Assembly: GCF_042445055.1 (NCBI RefSeq)
Contig: NZ_CP170339.1
Coordinates: 558,001-622,000 of the forward strand
Direction of reading: 5' to 3'
DNA from: Falsihalocynthiibacter sp042445055
GTDB lineage: Bacteria; Pseudomonadota; Alphaproteobacteria; Rhodobacterales; Rhodobacteraceae
Length of the DNA stretch: 64,000 nucleotides
A program made the position numbers and the translations under genes. The notes under the pieces were generated by a model, which made no database searches, was not told where the DNA came from, and worked only from the letters and a program-made list of their open reading frames with translations. Shown in pieces: positions 28,029 to 36,093 of this stretch; within the stretch, counting starts at the first letter, position 1, and each line of letters opens with the position of its first letter.

Positions 28029-29351
28029 TTATCTGCCGTAGACATATTCAGGGAGCCAAAGCGCGATCTGCGGGAACAGCATAATAATCGCGAGCGCACC
28101 AACCATAATCATCACAAACGGTAGAATAGAACCATAGATGTCTCGGAGTGTGATTTCCGGAGGTGCCATCGCACGCATCAGGAACAGGTTATATCCAAAC
28201 GGCGGCGTCATATAGGCAATCTGCGTCGTGATAGTATAAAGCACGCCATACCAAATCAGGTCAAAGCCAAGCGCATGAACCAGTGGCACATAAAGCGGCG
28301 CGACAATCACAAGCATCGCTGTATCGTCAAGGAAGGTCCCCATAATCAAGAAGGAGAGCTGCATCAGAATGAGGATCATCCATGGATTAAGTCCAAGTTG
28401 CTCTGTGAATAGGTTGTCGATCGCACGAACGGCGCCAAGGCCGTCAAACACCGCGCCAAATCCGAGTGCAGCGAGAATGATCCACATGAACATACACGAG
28501 ATCAAAAGCGTATTTCGCACAGAGTTTTCAAATACCCGACGGCTCATGCGGCCCTTTACGACCGCCGCGAGGAATGCAGTAAGCGCGCCAATAGCGGAAC
28601 TTTCCACAAGGCTCGTCCAGCCATTCACAAACGGGATCATCATCGCAAAGAAGATCACAATCGGCAAAAGCCCCGAGCGGAGAAGGCGCAGTTTTTCGGC
28701 GCGCGAGTGGGTTCGTTCATCTTCGGGGAGGGCGGGGCCCAACTCGGGATTAATGCGGCAGCGGATCACGATATAGATGATGAACATCGCCGCCATCATC
28801 AGGCCCGGAATAACCCCCGCAAGCCAGAGCTGGCCGACAGGCTGGCGCGCAATCATCGCATAGAGCACGAGTACCACGGATGGCGGCACAAGAATCCCAA
28901 GCGACGACCCCGCCTGAATAACGCCAGTGACCATCTTCTTGTCATAGCCGCGCCGTAGCAATTCAGGCAAAGCAATCGTCGCACCGATGGCCATGCCTGC
29001 GACCGACAAACCATTCATCGCCGAGACCAGAACCATCAGGCCAATTGTACCGATAGCAAGCCCACCGTTAATCGGTCCCATCCAGACGTGGAACATTTTA
29101 TAAAGGTCGTCGGCGATCCGGCTCTCGGACAACACATACCCCATGAAAATAAACATCGGGAGCGTCAAGAGCGGGTACCATTTCATCAGCTTCATTGCCG
29201 CCGAAAACGGAATATCAACGCCGCCAGTGCCCCAAAGCGTGAGCGCGGCAACAGCGGCCACGCCGCCAATCGCGCCGAACACTCGTTGTCCTGTCATAAG
29301 CATGAGCATCATGCTCGCGAACATGAAGATTGCGATCATTTCGTAGGACAT
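28029..29351 (-). CDS. dctM: TRAP transporter large permease DctM
   Basis: Polytopic inner-membrane subunit of about 440 residues carrying the sodium-driven transport path. It starts MSYEMIAIFMFASMMLMLMTG, then has about twelve helices, with IGATIALPELLRRGYDKKM, LVPPSVVLVLYAMIA and GTFLDDTAMLVIVAPLYVPL as family hallmarks. The start at 29351 shares one base with the dctQ stop (TAATG), so translation is coupled; longer in-frame starts lie inside dctQ and are rejected. Confidence 0.94.
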   Translation of the reverse strand: MSYEMIAIFMFASMMLMLMTGQRVFGAIGGVAAVAALTLWGTGGVDIPFSAAMKLMKWYPLLTLPMFIFMGYVLSESRIADDLYKMFHVWMGPINGGLAIGTIGLMVLVSAMNGLSVAGMAIGATIALPELLRRGYDKKMVTGVIQAGSSLGILVPPSVVLVLYAMIARQPVGQLWLAGVIPGLMMAAMFIIYIVIRCRINPELGPALPEDERTHSRAEKLRLLRSGLLPIVIFFAMMIPFVNGWTSLVESSAIGALTAFLAAVVKGRMSRRVFENSVRNTLLISCMFMWIILAALGFGAVFDGLGAVRAIDNLFTEQLGLNPWMILILMQLSFLIMGTFLDDTAMLVIVAPLYVPLVHALGFDLIWYGVLYTITTQIAYMTPPFGYNLFLMRAMAPPEITLRDIYGSILPFVMIMVGALAIIMLFPQIALWLPEYVYGR

Positions 29352-29920
29352 TAGAGTTTCACTCCCTTGAGGGTCGCAATATCTTTCAGGAGTTCGGAAA
29401 TCGCCTGTAGAAGCATCAGGAATACACCGATGCACATCGTTACCTTGATCGGCCAGATATATGGCCGCCATGCGGTCGGAGATCTTTCCAAGCGTCCAAT
29501 TTCTTCGGAGCCTGTAATCAGACCGAAGAAGAATGACACCGGAGAGTCACCCCAGTAGCCGAATGAATAAGCCGTGGCACCGAGCGCTCCATAGAGCAGG
29601 ACGCCGAGATAGAAGATCAGGAAGAGAACGGTAAACGCGTCAAACCACGCTTTTTTGCGGTCACTCCAGTCGCCGTAAAACAAATCCATGCGGACGTTCG
29701 CGCCCTCTTGGATCGCATATGGCCCACCAAGCATATAATATGCCACCATCGCAAACTGCGCGATCTCAAGGGTCCAGAGCGACGGATTGAATGCCACTTT
29801 CGAAATCGACGACCACATCAGAATCGCCATCATGAGGAAAATTCCATACATCGCGATTCGGCCCAAGCGGCGGTTAAAACTATCTACCGCGCGGACATAT
29901 GTGCGAGCCAAGCCGATCAT
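29351..29920 (-). CDS. dctQ: TRAP transporter small permease DctQ
   Basis: Small four-helix membrane subunit (189 residues). Helices are at about 22-40, 52-70, 93-115 and 150-175, with the family pattern YAIQEGANVRMDLFYGDWS. It joins DctM and the receptor DctP. Its start overlaps the amidohydrolase stop by four bases and its stop overlaps dctM, giving one tightly coupled unit. Confidence 0.92.
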   Translation of the reverse strand: MIGLARTYVRAVDSFNRRLGRIAMYGIFLMMAILMWSSISKVAFNPSLWTLEIAQFAMVAYYMLGGPYAIQEGANVRMDLFYGDWSDRKKAWFDAFTVLFLIFYLGVLLYGALGATAYSFGYWGDSPVSFFFGLITGSEEIGRLERSPTAWRPYIWPIKVTMCIGVFLMLLQAISELLKDIATLKGVKL

Positions 29921-30687
29921 TCTTGCGTCTCCTCAGAAACCGAAATGCCGATGTCTGCGAGCGATTTCTTTAGAATTCGCAAGAGCATGTGGGCGACATC
30001 CTTTTGTTGCTCGGCAGTGTTCAACAAATCATTGCGAATTTCCAGCATCACATTCGCGATCCCGTTTTCGATCCCGTGAACCTTGAGGGTATGTGTCACG
30101 CCATGTTGCGGACCATAGGGTTCGTTGCGAAGCGTGAGCATCTCGGTTTCGTCGGGGGCGTGCTTGAGCATGGCGTCGGCAAGGCGCGTATCCGTATCAT
30201 GCAAAATACCCAGTTCGACAGCACGGGGTTCGCCGTAATAGGTGGGCGTGAAGCTATGAACCGTAATGAGCGCGCGTGTGCCCGACATACGAGCGGCGAC
30301 AGCGTCCCTAAAGGGTTCGTAATATGCCGTCGTGCGCGAATCGCGTGCTTCTGGGCTTAGGTCCGTGTTTCCCGGAATTTCGAATAGCTCGCTCTTGGCA
30401 GGCATCGCATCGGGCGCTTCTGGTGGGCGGTTGCAATCGTAAACAAGCCGCGAAATGCCGGAAGCAATGAGCGGCGCGTTCAGCTCGATTGCAAGTATTT
30501 GGGCAACATTGAATGCGCCGGGGTCCCACGCTGCATGGCTATTTCGGGCCGCATCAGTAAGGCCAAGCCCCTCGAACTTTTCTGGAATAAATCGTGACGC
30601 ATGTTCACACACAACAGCCAGCGGAGCCGAGCCCGCATCGTTTATCACGACGGCTGGCTTGCCATCTATTTCTTCTAGTCGCAGCAT
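29917..30687 (-). CDS. N-formylglutamate amidohydrolase family enzyme
   Basis: 256-residue zinc hydrolase of the FGase (HutG-type) family. Likely metal and catalytic stretches are VVCEHASRFIPEKF near the N-terminus, LIVH-like ITVHSFTPTYYG, and ELGILHDTDTRLA. The classical enzyme releases formate and glutamate from N-formylglutamate in histidine breakdown, but no hut genes are here. Next to a glutamate-ligating enzyme it may instead cleave the glutamyl amide at the end of the pathway. That role is inference. It is the first gene of the minus-strand operon, behind a good promoter. Confidence 0.87.
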   Translation of the reverse strand: MLRLEEIDGKPAVVINDAGSAPLAVVCEHASRFIPEKFEGLGLTDAARNSHAAWDPGAFNVAQILAIELNAPLIASGISRLVYDCNRPPEAPDAMPAKSELFEIPGNTDLSPEARDSRTTAYYEPFRDAVAARMSGTRALITVHSFTPTYYGEPRAVELGILHDTDTRLADAMLKHAPDETEMLTLRNEPYGPQHGVTHTLKVHGIENGIANVMLEIRNDLLNTAEQQKDVAHMLLRILKKSLADIGISVSEETQE

Positions 30688-30724
30688 TCATCAATCCAAT
30701 TCAGCCCCCTGTTGAGGCGATTTG

Positions 30725-30784
30725 TGAAAACATTGTTTCAGATACACCTTGCCTGTCAACTCCTTTACTGAAACAATTTCTTCA
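30725..30784. promoter_or_regulatory. Divergent promoter with paired RpiR-type operator candidates
   Basis: For the minus-strand operon, TTGACA (plus coordinates 30754-30759) and AACAAT (30732-30737) are 16 bases apart. Two related boxes, TGAAAACATTGTTTCA (30725-30740) and TGAAACAATTTCTTCA (30769-30784), lie 44 bases centre to centre, about four helical turns. The first covers the -10 box. They are good candidates for binding by the divergent RpiR regulator. Confidence 0.6.
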
Positions 30785-30828
30785 CTCAAGGCAATTCCGT
30801 TGATATACGCATAAAAAAGGGGCATGTT

Positions 30829-31701
30829 TTGACGACACAACCTGACACAATTGCCGATATCCTGCGCGCAAGTTTCCAAGACCTGACTCGCGCCGAGCGT
30901 CAGCTTGCAGATTCACTTCTACAGAATTATCCGATGTCCGGACTCGGCTCGATTACGCTTGTCGCCCAAGCAGCAGAGGTGTCGACTCCGACGGTTGTTC
31001 GGATGGTTCAGAAACTCGGGTTCAGTGGCTTTCCAGAGTTTCAGAGGGCCCTGCGCGGAGAATTACAAGCCAAGATTTCCGACCCGATTGAGAAACACGA
31101 TTCCTGGGCGGAACGCGCACCAACCGAGCATATCCTCAACAGATTCACGGACGCCGTAACAAGCAATATCCGCCAGACACTCGCCCAGATCGAAACCAAG
31201 GAGTTTGATCAATGCTGTGATCTTCTCGCAGATATGGAGCGGGCGGTTTATGTGGTTGGTGGGCGCATCACGCGCGCAATGGCGGACTATTTTTTCCTGC
31301 ACATGCAGGTGCTTCGTCCTAACGTGACGCACATTCAATCAATTTCGAATGCTTGGCCGCACTATCTTCTTGAAGTTGAGGAGGGCGATGTCGTCGTCAT
31401 ATTTGACGTCCGTCGATACGAAACCTCGACCCTCAGGCTCGCTGAAATGGCCGCGGAAAAGGGCGCGAGAATCGTGCTGATTACCGATCAATGGCAATCC
31501 CCGATTGAGAAAGTCGCGACGCATACGTTTAGCTGTCGGATCGTTGTGCCGTCCGCTTGGGACAGCTCGGTCGTGCCGATGTTGCTTTTGGAAACGGTTG
31601 TCGCGTCAGTTCAGGAGCGGACTTGGGAAGCCACCCGCCCACGGATGGAGGCGCTCGAAGACATGTTCGACCGCACCCGCTTTTTCCGTAAGTTTACCTA
31701 G
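30829..31701 (+). CDS. RpiR-family transcriptional regulator
   Basis: 290 residues: an HTH_6 domain (about 1-78, with LGSITLVAQAAEVSTPTVVR and MVQKLGFSGFPEFQ) and a SIS domain (about 125-260, with YVVGGRITRAMADYF and VVVIFDVRRY) that usually senses a phosphosugar or related ligand. The start is TTG at 30829, supported by AAGGGG six bases before it; the nearby ATG is out of frame. It is transcribed away from the TRAP operon and is its likely regulator. It converges with mipZ, overlapping by four bases. Confidence 0.9.
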   Translation: MTTQPDTIADILRASFQDLTRAERQLADSLLQNYPMSGLGSITLVAQAAEVSTPTVVRMVQKLGFSGFPEFQRALRGELQAKISDPIEKHDSWAERAPTEHILNRFTDAVTSNIRQTLAQIETKEFDQCCDLLADMERAVYVVGGRITRAMADYFFLHMQVLRPNVTHIQSISNAWPHYLLEVEEGDVVVIFDVRRYETSTLRLAEMAAEKGARIVLITDQWQSPIEKVATHTFSCRIVVPSAWDSSVVPMLLLETVVASVQERTWEATRPRMEALEDMFDRTRFFRKFT

Positions 31702-32510
31702 AAGTCGACCTCTACGCCCGGCAAATTCAGCACCTTGATCAATTCGCGCAACTCTTGGCGAGCAGCGACGTTCGAAATGTTCATTTGCCCTTTAACGCCA
31801 ATATCACGCAGATCAAGAAGCGTCAGGCCGCGCGGGAACAGTTCGCGAAAGATAACACGCTCACCAAAACCGGGTGCCGTACGGAAACCGATCCGTTTGG
31901 AGAGATCCTCCATTGCGTCGCCCATCTTTTGCTTGTTGTGCATGTTCTGCGCCGCAAGACGGTTGCGAACTGCGATCCAATCAATCGGCGGTAGACCCGC
32001 TTGTGAGCGCAACTGCCGCGCGTTCCAGACCATCTCGGAGTAAACAGACGGCCCGAGGATTTTGTTCGTGTCAGGATCAACACGTGCCAGAAGGTCAAAA
32101 TCAACGAAACTATCGTTCAGCGGGCTGATCAACGTGTCCGCCAAAGAGTGCGCAACCTGCGATAGGCGCGTGTGGCTTCCGGGGCAGTCAATCAGGATAA
32201 AATCGCTGGTAGGTTCGAGTGCCGCAACAGCAGCAGACAAACGATGATCATAGACGTTCTCGCCTGGCTCTAGGCTGGCGCTGTCGATCTCTGGAAGGTC
32301 TTGATAGTTGGGGCTGGCAAGCTCTACTCCATGTTTTTCAGAGTATGCTTTGCGGTTTTCGATATAGCGCCCAAAACTTTTTTGACGCAAATCCAAATCC
32401 AGCGCACCCACCGAGTGCCCCATCCGTGCAAGTGCGGTTGCAACGTGCATCGAAGTTGTTGATTTCCCGGATCCGCCTTTTTCATTCCCCACGACGATAA
32501 TATGCGCCAA
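31698..32510 (-). CDS. mipZ: ParA-like division-site ATPase MipZ
   Basis: Cytoplasmic P-loop ATPase of 270 residues. The deviant Walker A is VGNEKGGSGKSTTSMH, followed by LDLDLRQKSFGRYIENR, a hallmark of MipZ rather than plasmid ParA. In Caulobacter MipZ binds ParB near the origin and inhibits FtsZ, placing the division plane at mid-cell. No parAB pair is nearby, which is normal for mipZ. Confidence 0.92.
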   Translation of the reverse strand: MAHIIVVGNEKGGSGKSTTSMHVATALARMGHSVGALDLDLRQKSFGRYIENRKAYSEKHGVELASPNYQDLPEIDSASLEPGENVYDHRLSAAVAALEPTSDFILIDCPGSHTRLSQVAHSLADTLISPLNDSFVDFDLLARVDPDTNKILGPSVYSEMVWNARQLRSQAGLPPIDWIAVRNRLAAQNMHNKQKMGDAMEDLSKRIGFRTAPGFGERVIFRELFPRGLTLLDLRDIGVKGQMNISNVAARQELRELIKVLNLPGVEVDF

Positions 32511-32658
32511 ACCTTCAGTCCCTTCGAAAAATTTGCCAGTATCCCTAGCTTATGGGGCTACTATATGTTGTGATTTTCCTTATGGGAAGCCGTAGTAGTC
32601 GGCAAGGAAATTTGCGTCCAAACTGTGTGAAATAAGCGCAGTTTGCTCAGGGAAAGAG

Positions 32659-32934
32659 ATGAAAATGACGGATCACGCACGTATGAATGAGTTGGCTAAG
32701 CAGGCTTTGAAGCACATTAAGCGGGGGGATTTTCGGGTCGGCCCAGATTGGGAGGCCGCGCATGAAATCTGTCAGGCGCATGAGGGCGTCCAAGTCCACG
32801 ATCGCATTCACGCATTATGTCACCGTATCGAAGGGGATCACGGCAATGCTGCGTACTGGGATCGGCGAGGAAATCAGCCAACTCCAACCGGTGGGCTAGA
32901 GGATGAATGGCAAGCGCTGAACGAAGACCTATAG
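32659..32934 (+). CDS. Conserved small protein of unknown function
   Basis: 91 residues, acidic and rich in His and Trp. Recognisable stretches are WEAAHEICQAHEG and IHALCHRIEGDHGNAAYWDRR, a pattern I associate with small uncharacterised proteins of alphaproteobacteria. No signal peptide or membrane helix. An AGGGA ribosome site precedes the ATG. A bidirectional terminator follows. It stands alone between mipZ and rpmE. Confidence 0.7.
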   Translation: MKMTDHARMNELAKQALKHIKRGDFRVGPDWEAAHEICQAHEGVQVHDRIHALCHRIEGDHGNAAYWDRRGNQPTPTGGLEDEWQALNEDL

Positions 32935-32940
32935 GACAAC

Positions 32941-32977
32941 AAAAAACCCGGCTGCGTGGCAACCGGGTTTCTCAAAA
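32941..32977. terminator. Bidirectional terminator between the small-protein gene and rpmE
   Basis: AAACCCGG / CCGGGTTT arms (32944-32951 and 32963-32970) with an inner TGC / GCA stem. A-runs on the left give a T-run on the minus strand, so it should terminate the rplS-rpmE transcript strongly. Confidence 0.85.
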
Positions 32978-32992
32978 AATATGTGGGTCGAC

Positions 32993-33214
32993 TTAGAAGC
33001 CAAGACCTTCGTATTTCTTTTTGAACTTCGATACACGACCGCCTGCATCGAGAAGGCGCGAGCTGCCGCCGTTCCATGCTGGGTGCGCAGATGGGTCGAT
33101 TTCCAACGCAAGCTGGTCGCCTTCTTTGCCGTATGTCGAACGCATAGGAACGATGGAACCGTCTGTCATCTTGACGTTGATGAAGTGGTAGTCGGGGTGA
33201 ATGTCTTTTTTCAT
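32993..33214 (-). CDS. rpmE: 50S ribosomal protein L31, cysteine-free form
   Basis: 73 residues beginning MKKDIHPDYHFINVKMTDGS and ending KKKYEGLGF. It contains no cysteine at all, so it is the zinc-independent (C-) form of L31. It follows rplS by 11 bases. In many bacteria the C- form is induced by Zur under zinc starvation; here it sits in a constitutive ribosomal operon. Confidence 0.95.
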   Translation of the reverse strand: MKKDIHPDYHFINVKMTDGSIVPMRSTYGKEGDQLALEIDPSAHPAWNGGSSRLLDAGGRVSKFKKKYEGLGF

Positions 33215-33225
33215 GGCCCTTTTCC

Positions 33226-33603
33226 TTATGCTTCTTTTTTAGGTTTGTAGTTGGATACTTCTGCGATACGTGCGGATTTACCACGACGTGTGCGGAGGTA
33301 GTACAGCTTGGCGCGACGCACGCGGCCGCGGCGAACCACGGTGATGCTGTCGATGTTTGTGGAGTGCAGTGGGAATACGCGCTCTACACCTTCACCAAAC
33401 GAAATTTTGCGAACTGTGAACGAACCAGCGATGCCGTGGCCGTTTTTGCGGGCGATGCAAACGCCTTCATAGTTCTGAACACGCGAACGTGTACCCTCGG
33501 TTACTTTGTAACCAACGCGGATGGTGTCACCCGCTTTGAAATCTGGAATGTCTTTGGCAAGTTCTGCGACTTGCTCGGCTTCCAATTGTGCAATCAGGTT
33601 CAT
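33226..33603 (-). CDS. rplS: 50S ribosomal protein L19
   Basis: 125 residues starting MNLIAQLEAEQVAELAKD, with the L19 core KAGDTIRVGYKVTEGTRSR and RRGRVRRAKLYYLRTRRGK. GGAGTAG lies at the right distance before the ATG at 33603, so the longer in-frame extension is rejected. Located at the 30S/50S interface. It is co-transcribed with rpmE behind a long leader. Confidence 0.96.
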   Translation of the reverse strand: MNLIAQLEAEQVAELAKDIPDFKAGDTIRVGYKVTEGTRSRVQNYEGVCIARKNGHGIAGSFTVRKISFGEGVERVFPLHSTNIDSITVVRRGRVRRAKLYYLRTRRGKSARIAEVSNYKPKKEA

Positions 33604-33955
33604 CTGATCTACTCCATATAGCTCACGGTTTTTCCGTGAAGTTAGCGCGTTCTCAGAGCTCTTGGTCATTCATCGGGTCCCGAATAGTTCAGCCCGCCAG
33701 AGATCAGATCGTCATTTCCTTATCAGGTCACTGTTTCACGTTGATTGCGCGTAACACCCAAACAGAAGAATGCTTGGTTTGACACGCTCCGTTTTCAGCG
33801 GACCCTTTTACGAATGCCGCATCCCCCAGAGAATCATCCCAAGGGGTGGTAAGCGTTCGTCCGCGCGGTATAGGCCCAATTTCAGCGAAGGGCAAGACCC
33901 CCGCAAGGCGCGATCTGTATATATAAATAAAGCCTGTCGCGTACCGTTCAGCGCT
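33604..33955 (-). other. Gene-free rplS upstream region with promoter and long leader
   Basis: No credible gene on either strand. On the minus strand a promoter lies at 33867-33895, and a TCACGG / CCGTGA hairpin (33621-33638) lies just upstream of the rplS ribosome site. The transcript leader would be about 255 bases, long for a ribosomal protein gene. The left part (33910-33935) is AT-rich. Confidence 0.6.
33867..33895 (-). promoter_or_regulatory. Probable rplS-rpmE promoter
   Basis: On the minus strand TTGCCC and TATACC are 17 bases apart, about 265 bases upstream of rplS. No other good promoter is seen between it and the gene. Confidence 0.45.
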
Positions 33956-34372
33956 CTAGAGAAGACCCCAAATCGCCATCACACAGAGGATGACAAGCAT
34001 CGCCCAGCTAAACACATAAACGATCGTGCGAATACCTTGGGTCGGGTTGCCCATGCTTCTGGAGTAGACCACGACATATGCAATGCGGCCCAATAAAAAC
34101 AACAACATCAGCAGATTAACCCAGAAGCTCGCAACGCCGACCAATATGCAAGCGAACAAGGCAATCGCTGCTGCCGACATGTTCTCGACCCCGTTTTGGT
34201 GCGAGCGGTTAAGCCGATACAGCGGATTTTCGTAGTCTTCTTTCGGGGTGCTGCCGGGTGTTGCGCCGACTTTGGCTTTGGCTGCTCCCGTCATGGCAGC
34301 CTGTAGCAATACGATCAAAACAAAGACCAAGAGCGAAATAATTGCGAGCGCGTAGTCCGAAATATTCTCCAT
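33956..34372 (-). CDS. MAPEG family membrane protein
   Basis: 138 residues with four hydrophobic helices (about 6-27, 64-82, 84-102 and 118-136). The MAPEG pattern is seen in NRSHQNGVENMSAAAIALF and RIAYVVVYSRSMGN. Eukaryotic members conjugate glutathione or make eicosanoids; bacterial roles are mostly unknown. The ATG at 34372 has AAGGAG upstream. It lies 73 bases after trmD. Confidence 0.85.
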   Translation of the reverse strand: MENISDYALAIISLLVFVLIVLLQAAMTGAAKAKVGATPGSTPKEDYENPLYRLNRSHQNGVENMSAAAIALFACILVGVASFWVNLLMLLFLLGRIAYVVVYSRSMGNPTQGIRTIVYVFSWAMLVILCVMAIWGLL

Positions 34373-34445
34373 AATGCCGTCTCCTTTTTGAGGTGCATAT
34401 GAATTAGGCGCGCCAATGGACAATTCTGTCAAGGATAACCGTACT

Positions 34446-35279
34446 TTAGTCTGCCTCGCCATCCTTCCGTTTCTGGTACGCTTCCCATAGATCCGGACGC
34501 CGTTTCTGAGTGATTATCTCAGACTGCTCCTGCCGCCACTGCTCGACTTTGGCGTGGTTGCCAGATGTCAGAACCGCAGGGATTTCGCGTCCTTCCCATT
34601 CCGCGGGGCGGGTGTATTGTGCATGCTCAAGGAGGCCGTTGGAAAAGCTCTCTTCCTCGGTCGAGGCCTGATTTCCAAGCACTTCAGGGCGCAGCCGAAC
34701 TGTTGCATCAATCATCGCTTGCGCGGCAATCTCGCCGCCTGTCAGGACAAAATCACCGATGCTCACCTCTTCGATCTCGAAGTGCTCCAACACACGCTCA
34801 TCGACGCCCTCGAACCGTCCGCAAAGGATCGTCATCCCATCGGCCTGCGCAAAGCGATGCGCGGTCGCTTGTGTCAACGGTTTGCCGCGCGGCGACATGT
34901 AAACGACGGGCCATCTTTCACGATCTCTTGGCGCACCCTTCATCGCCTGCGCAATTGCATTTCCGACGACATCGGCGCGCATCACCATCCCTGCACCGCC
35001 ACCGGATGGGGTGTCGTCGACGTTCTTGTGCTTGCCCACGCCAAACGTCCGCAGATCAATGGTTTCGAGAGCCCAAAGACCCTCCTTCAGCGCTTTGCCC
35101 ATCAGTGACGCACCCAGCACGCCCGGGAAAACCTCTGGAAAAAGCGTGATGATCTTGGCTGTCCACGTACCTGCAAGTCGCGGCGTATTCGTCATTAACT
35201 CACGCGGTTTAAGCGTGGCACCGATCGATAGGCGGCCATGTGATTTCGTCGGGATCGGTTTTTTGGTCTCGTCGCTCAT
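34446..35279 (-). CDS. trmD: tRNA (guanine-37-N1)-methyltransferase
   Basis: Methylates G37 next to the anticodon, preventing frameshifting. The trefoil-knot SPOUT motifs are present: FGVGKHKNVDDTPSGGGAGM, LCGRFEGVDERV and SIGDFVLTGGEIA. At 277 residues it is longer than E. coli TrmD because of about 40 extra N-terminal residues (KSHGRLSIGATLKPRELM), an extension I associate with Rhodobacterales. A sulfotransferase-like gene separates it from rimM. Confidence 0.95.
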   Translation of the reverse strand: MSDETKKPIPTKSHGRLSIGATLKPRELMTNTPRLAGTWTAKIITLFPEVFPGVLGASLMGKALKEGLWALETIDLRTFGVGKHKNVDDTPSGGGAGMVMRADVVGNAIAQAMKGAPRDRERWPVVYMSPRGKPLTQATAHRFAQADGMTILCGRFEGVDERVLEHFEIEEVSIGDFVLTGGEIAAQAMIDATVRLRPEVLGNQASTEEESFSNGLLEHAQYTRPAEWEGREIPAVLTSGNHAKVEQWRQEQSEIITQKRRPDLWEAYQKRKDGEAD

Positions 35280-35295
35280 CTGGTGTCTCGCAGGT

Positions 35296-36093
35296 TCAGG
35301 TATTTCGCGCTTGGATCAGCGCCTTTTTTGCCGATTTTAGTTCTGATTTGCGCAGGCTGGACTTGTTGAGGTCTTGGAACTGTACCGTCAACTCCTCCGA
35401 AAGCCCTTCATTTTCTAATCTTGCGCGGGGCAGCTCGTTCAATGTGCTTTCATCGAGGTCTAGCAAGCCCAAGAGTGCCGTTGCGGGGCCAAACTTTGAA
35501 CTCGCGGTGTCTTCTAGTGTCGAAAAATGAACGCTCGTGGCCCGCGCGGCCTTGGCAATGTCATCGGCTTGTTGGCGCAAATCAATCGTGGTCGGGAATG
35601 TCTTGCGAAACGGCTTGAAGCTCTCGGTGAGTTTGCGTGAGCGAAGCTGATGGCGGTAAACGCTGTGAACCCAGCTTTCGCCATCCCGCAAGGTATAGAG
35701 AAATTCGATCTCGGTTTCCGGCCCAAAGCGTCGCTTGAGGGCGCGCGAGATTTCACGGGCGAGCGGAATGCCCGCGGTGCGAAAATCCGTTACGCGTCGA
35801 CGCCATATCGTCCGAGATCCGGGCATGACGCCGGAAAATTGTTCGCGCGAGAGGATGATAATTTGGGTGTCAGGAAGCGTTTCCAAGGCGCGCTCAAACG
35901 CACGTCTAAATGACAAACGCCGCCATATGAACGGACGCAAGGCATACATGCGTGCGGCGACTGCCGAGTCTGAAAACGCGTCTTTCTTGAAATAGTGAAC
36001 CCCATCGAGACGGTGCGCATTCCGTTCAAAATATCGTTGTAACGAGGTCGTACCAGTCTTGTAAAAGCCCGCGTGAACGATGACCCTAGTCAT
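35296..36093 (-). CDS. Sulfotransferase-like protein
   Basis: 265 residues. The N-terminal VIVHAGFYKTGTTSLQRYF is the P-loop-like site that binds the 5'-phosphosulfate of PAPS in sulfotransferases. A later LSREQFSG and the EFLYTLRDGESWVHSVYRHQ region match the 3'-phosphate-binding part. The target is unknown; carbohydrate or lipid sulfation is possible. The ATG at 36093 overlaps the rimM stop. Its insertion between rimM and trmD breaks the usual gene order. Confidence 0.75.
   Translation of the reverse strand: MTRVIVHAGFYKTGTTSLQRYFERNAHRLDGVHYFKKDAFSDSAVAARMYALRPFIWRRLSFRRAFERALETLPDTQIIILSREQFSGVMPGSRTIWRRRVTDFRTAGIPLAREISRALKRRFGPETEIEFLYTLRDGESWVHSVYRHQLRSRKLTESFKPFRKTFPTTIDLRQQADDIAKAARATSVHFSTLEDTASSKFGPATALLGLLDLDESTLNELPRARLENEGLSEELTVQFQDLNKSSLRKSELKSAKKALIQARNT

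Noticed and set aside
29917..30687. Assigning the amidohydrolase to histidine degradation (HutG)
   Set aside because: No hutU, hutH, hutI or hutF gene is present; the operon context points elsewhere.
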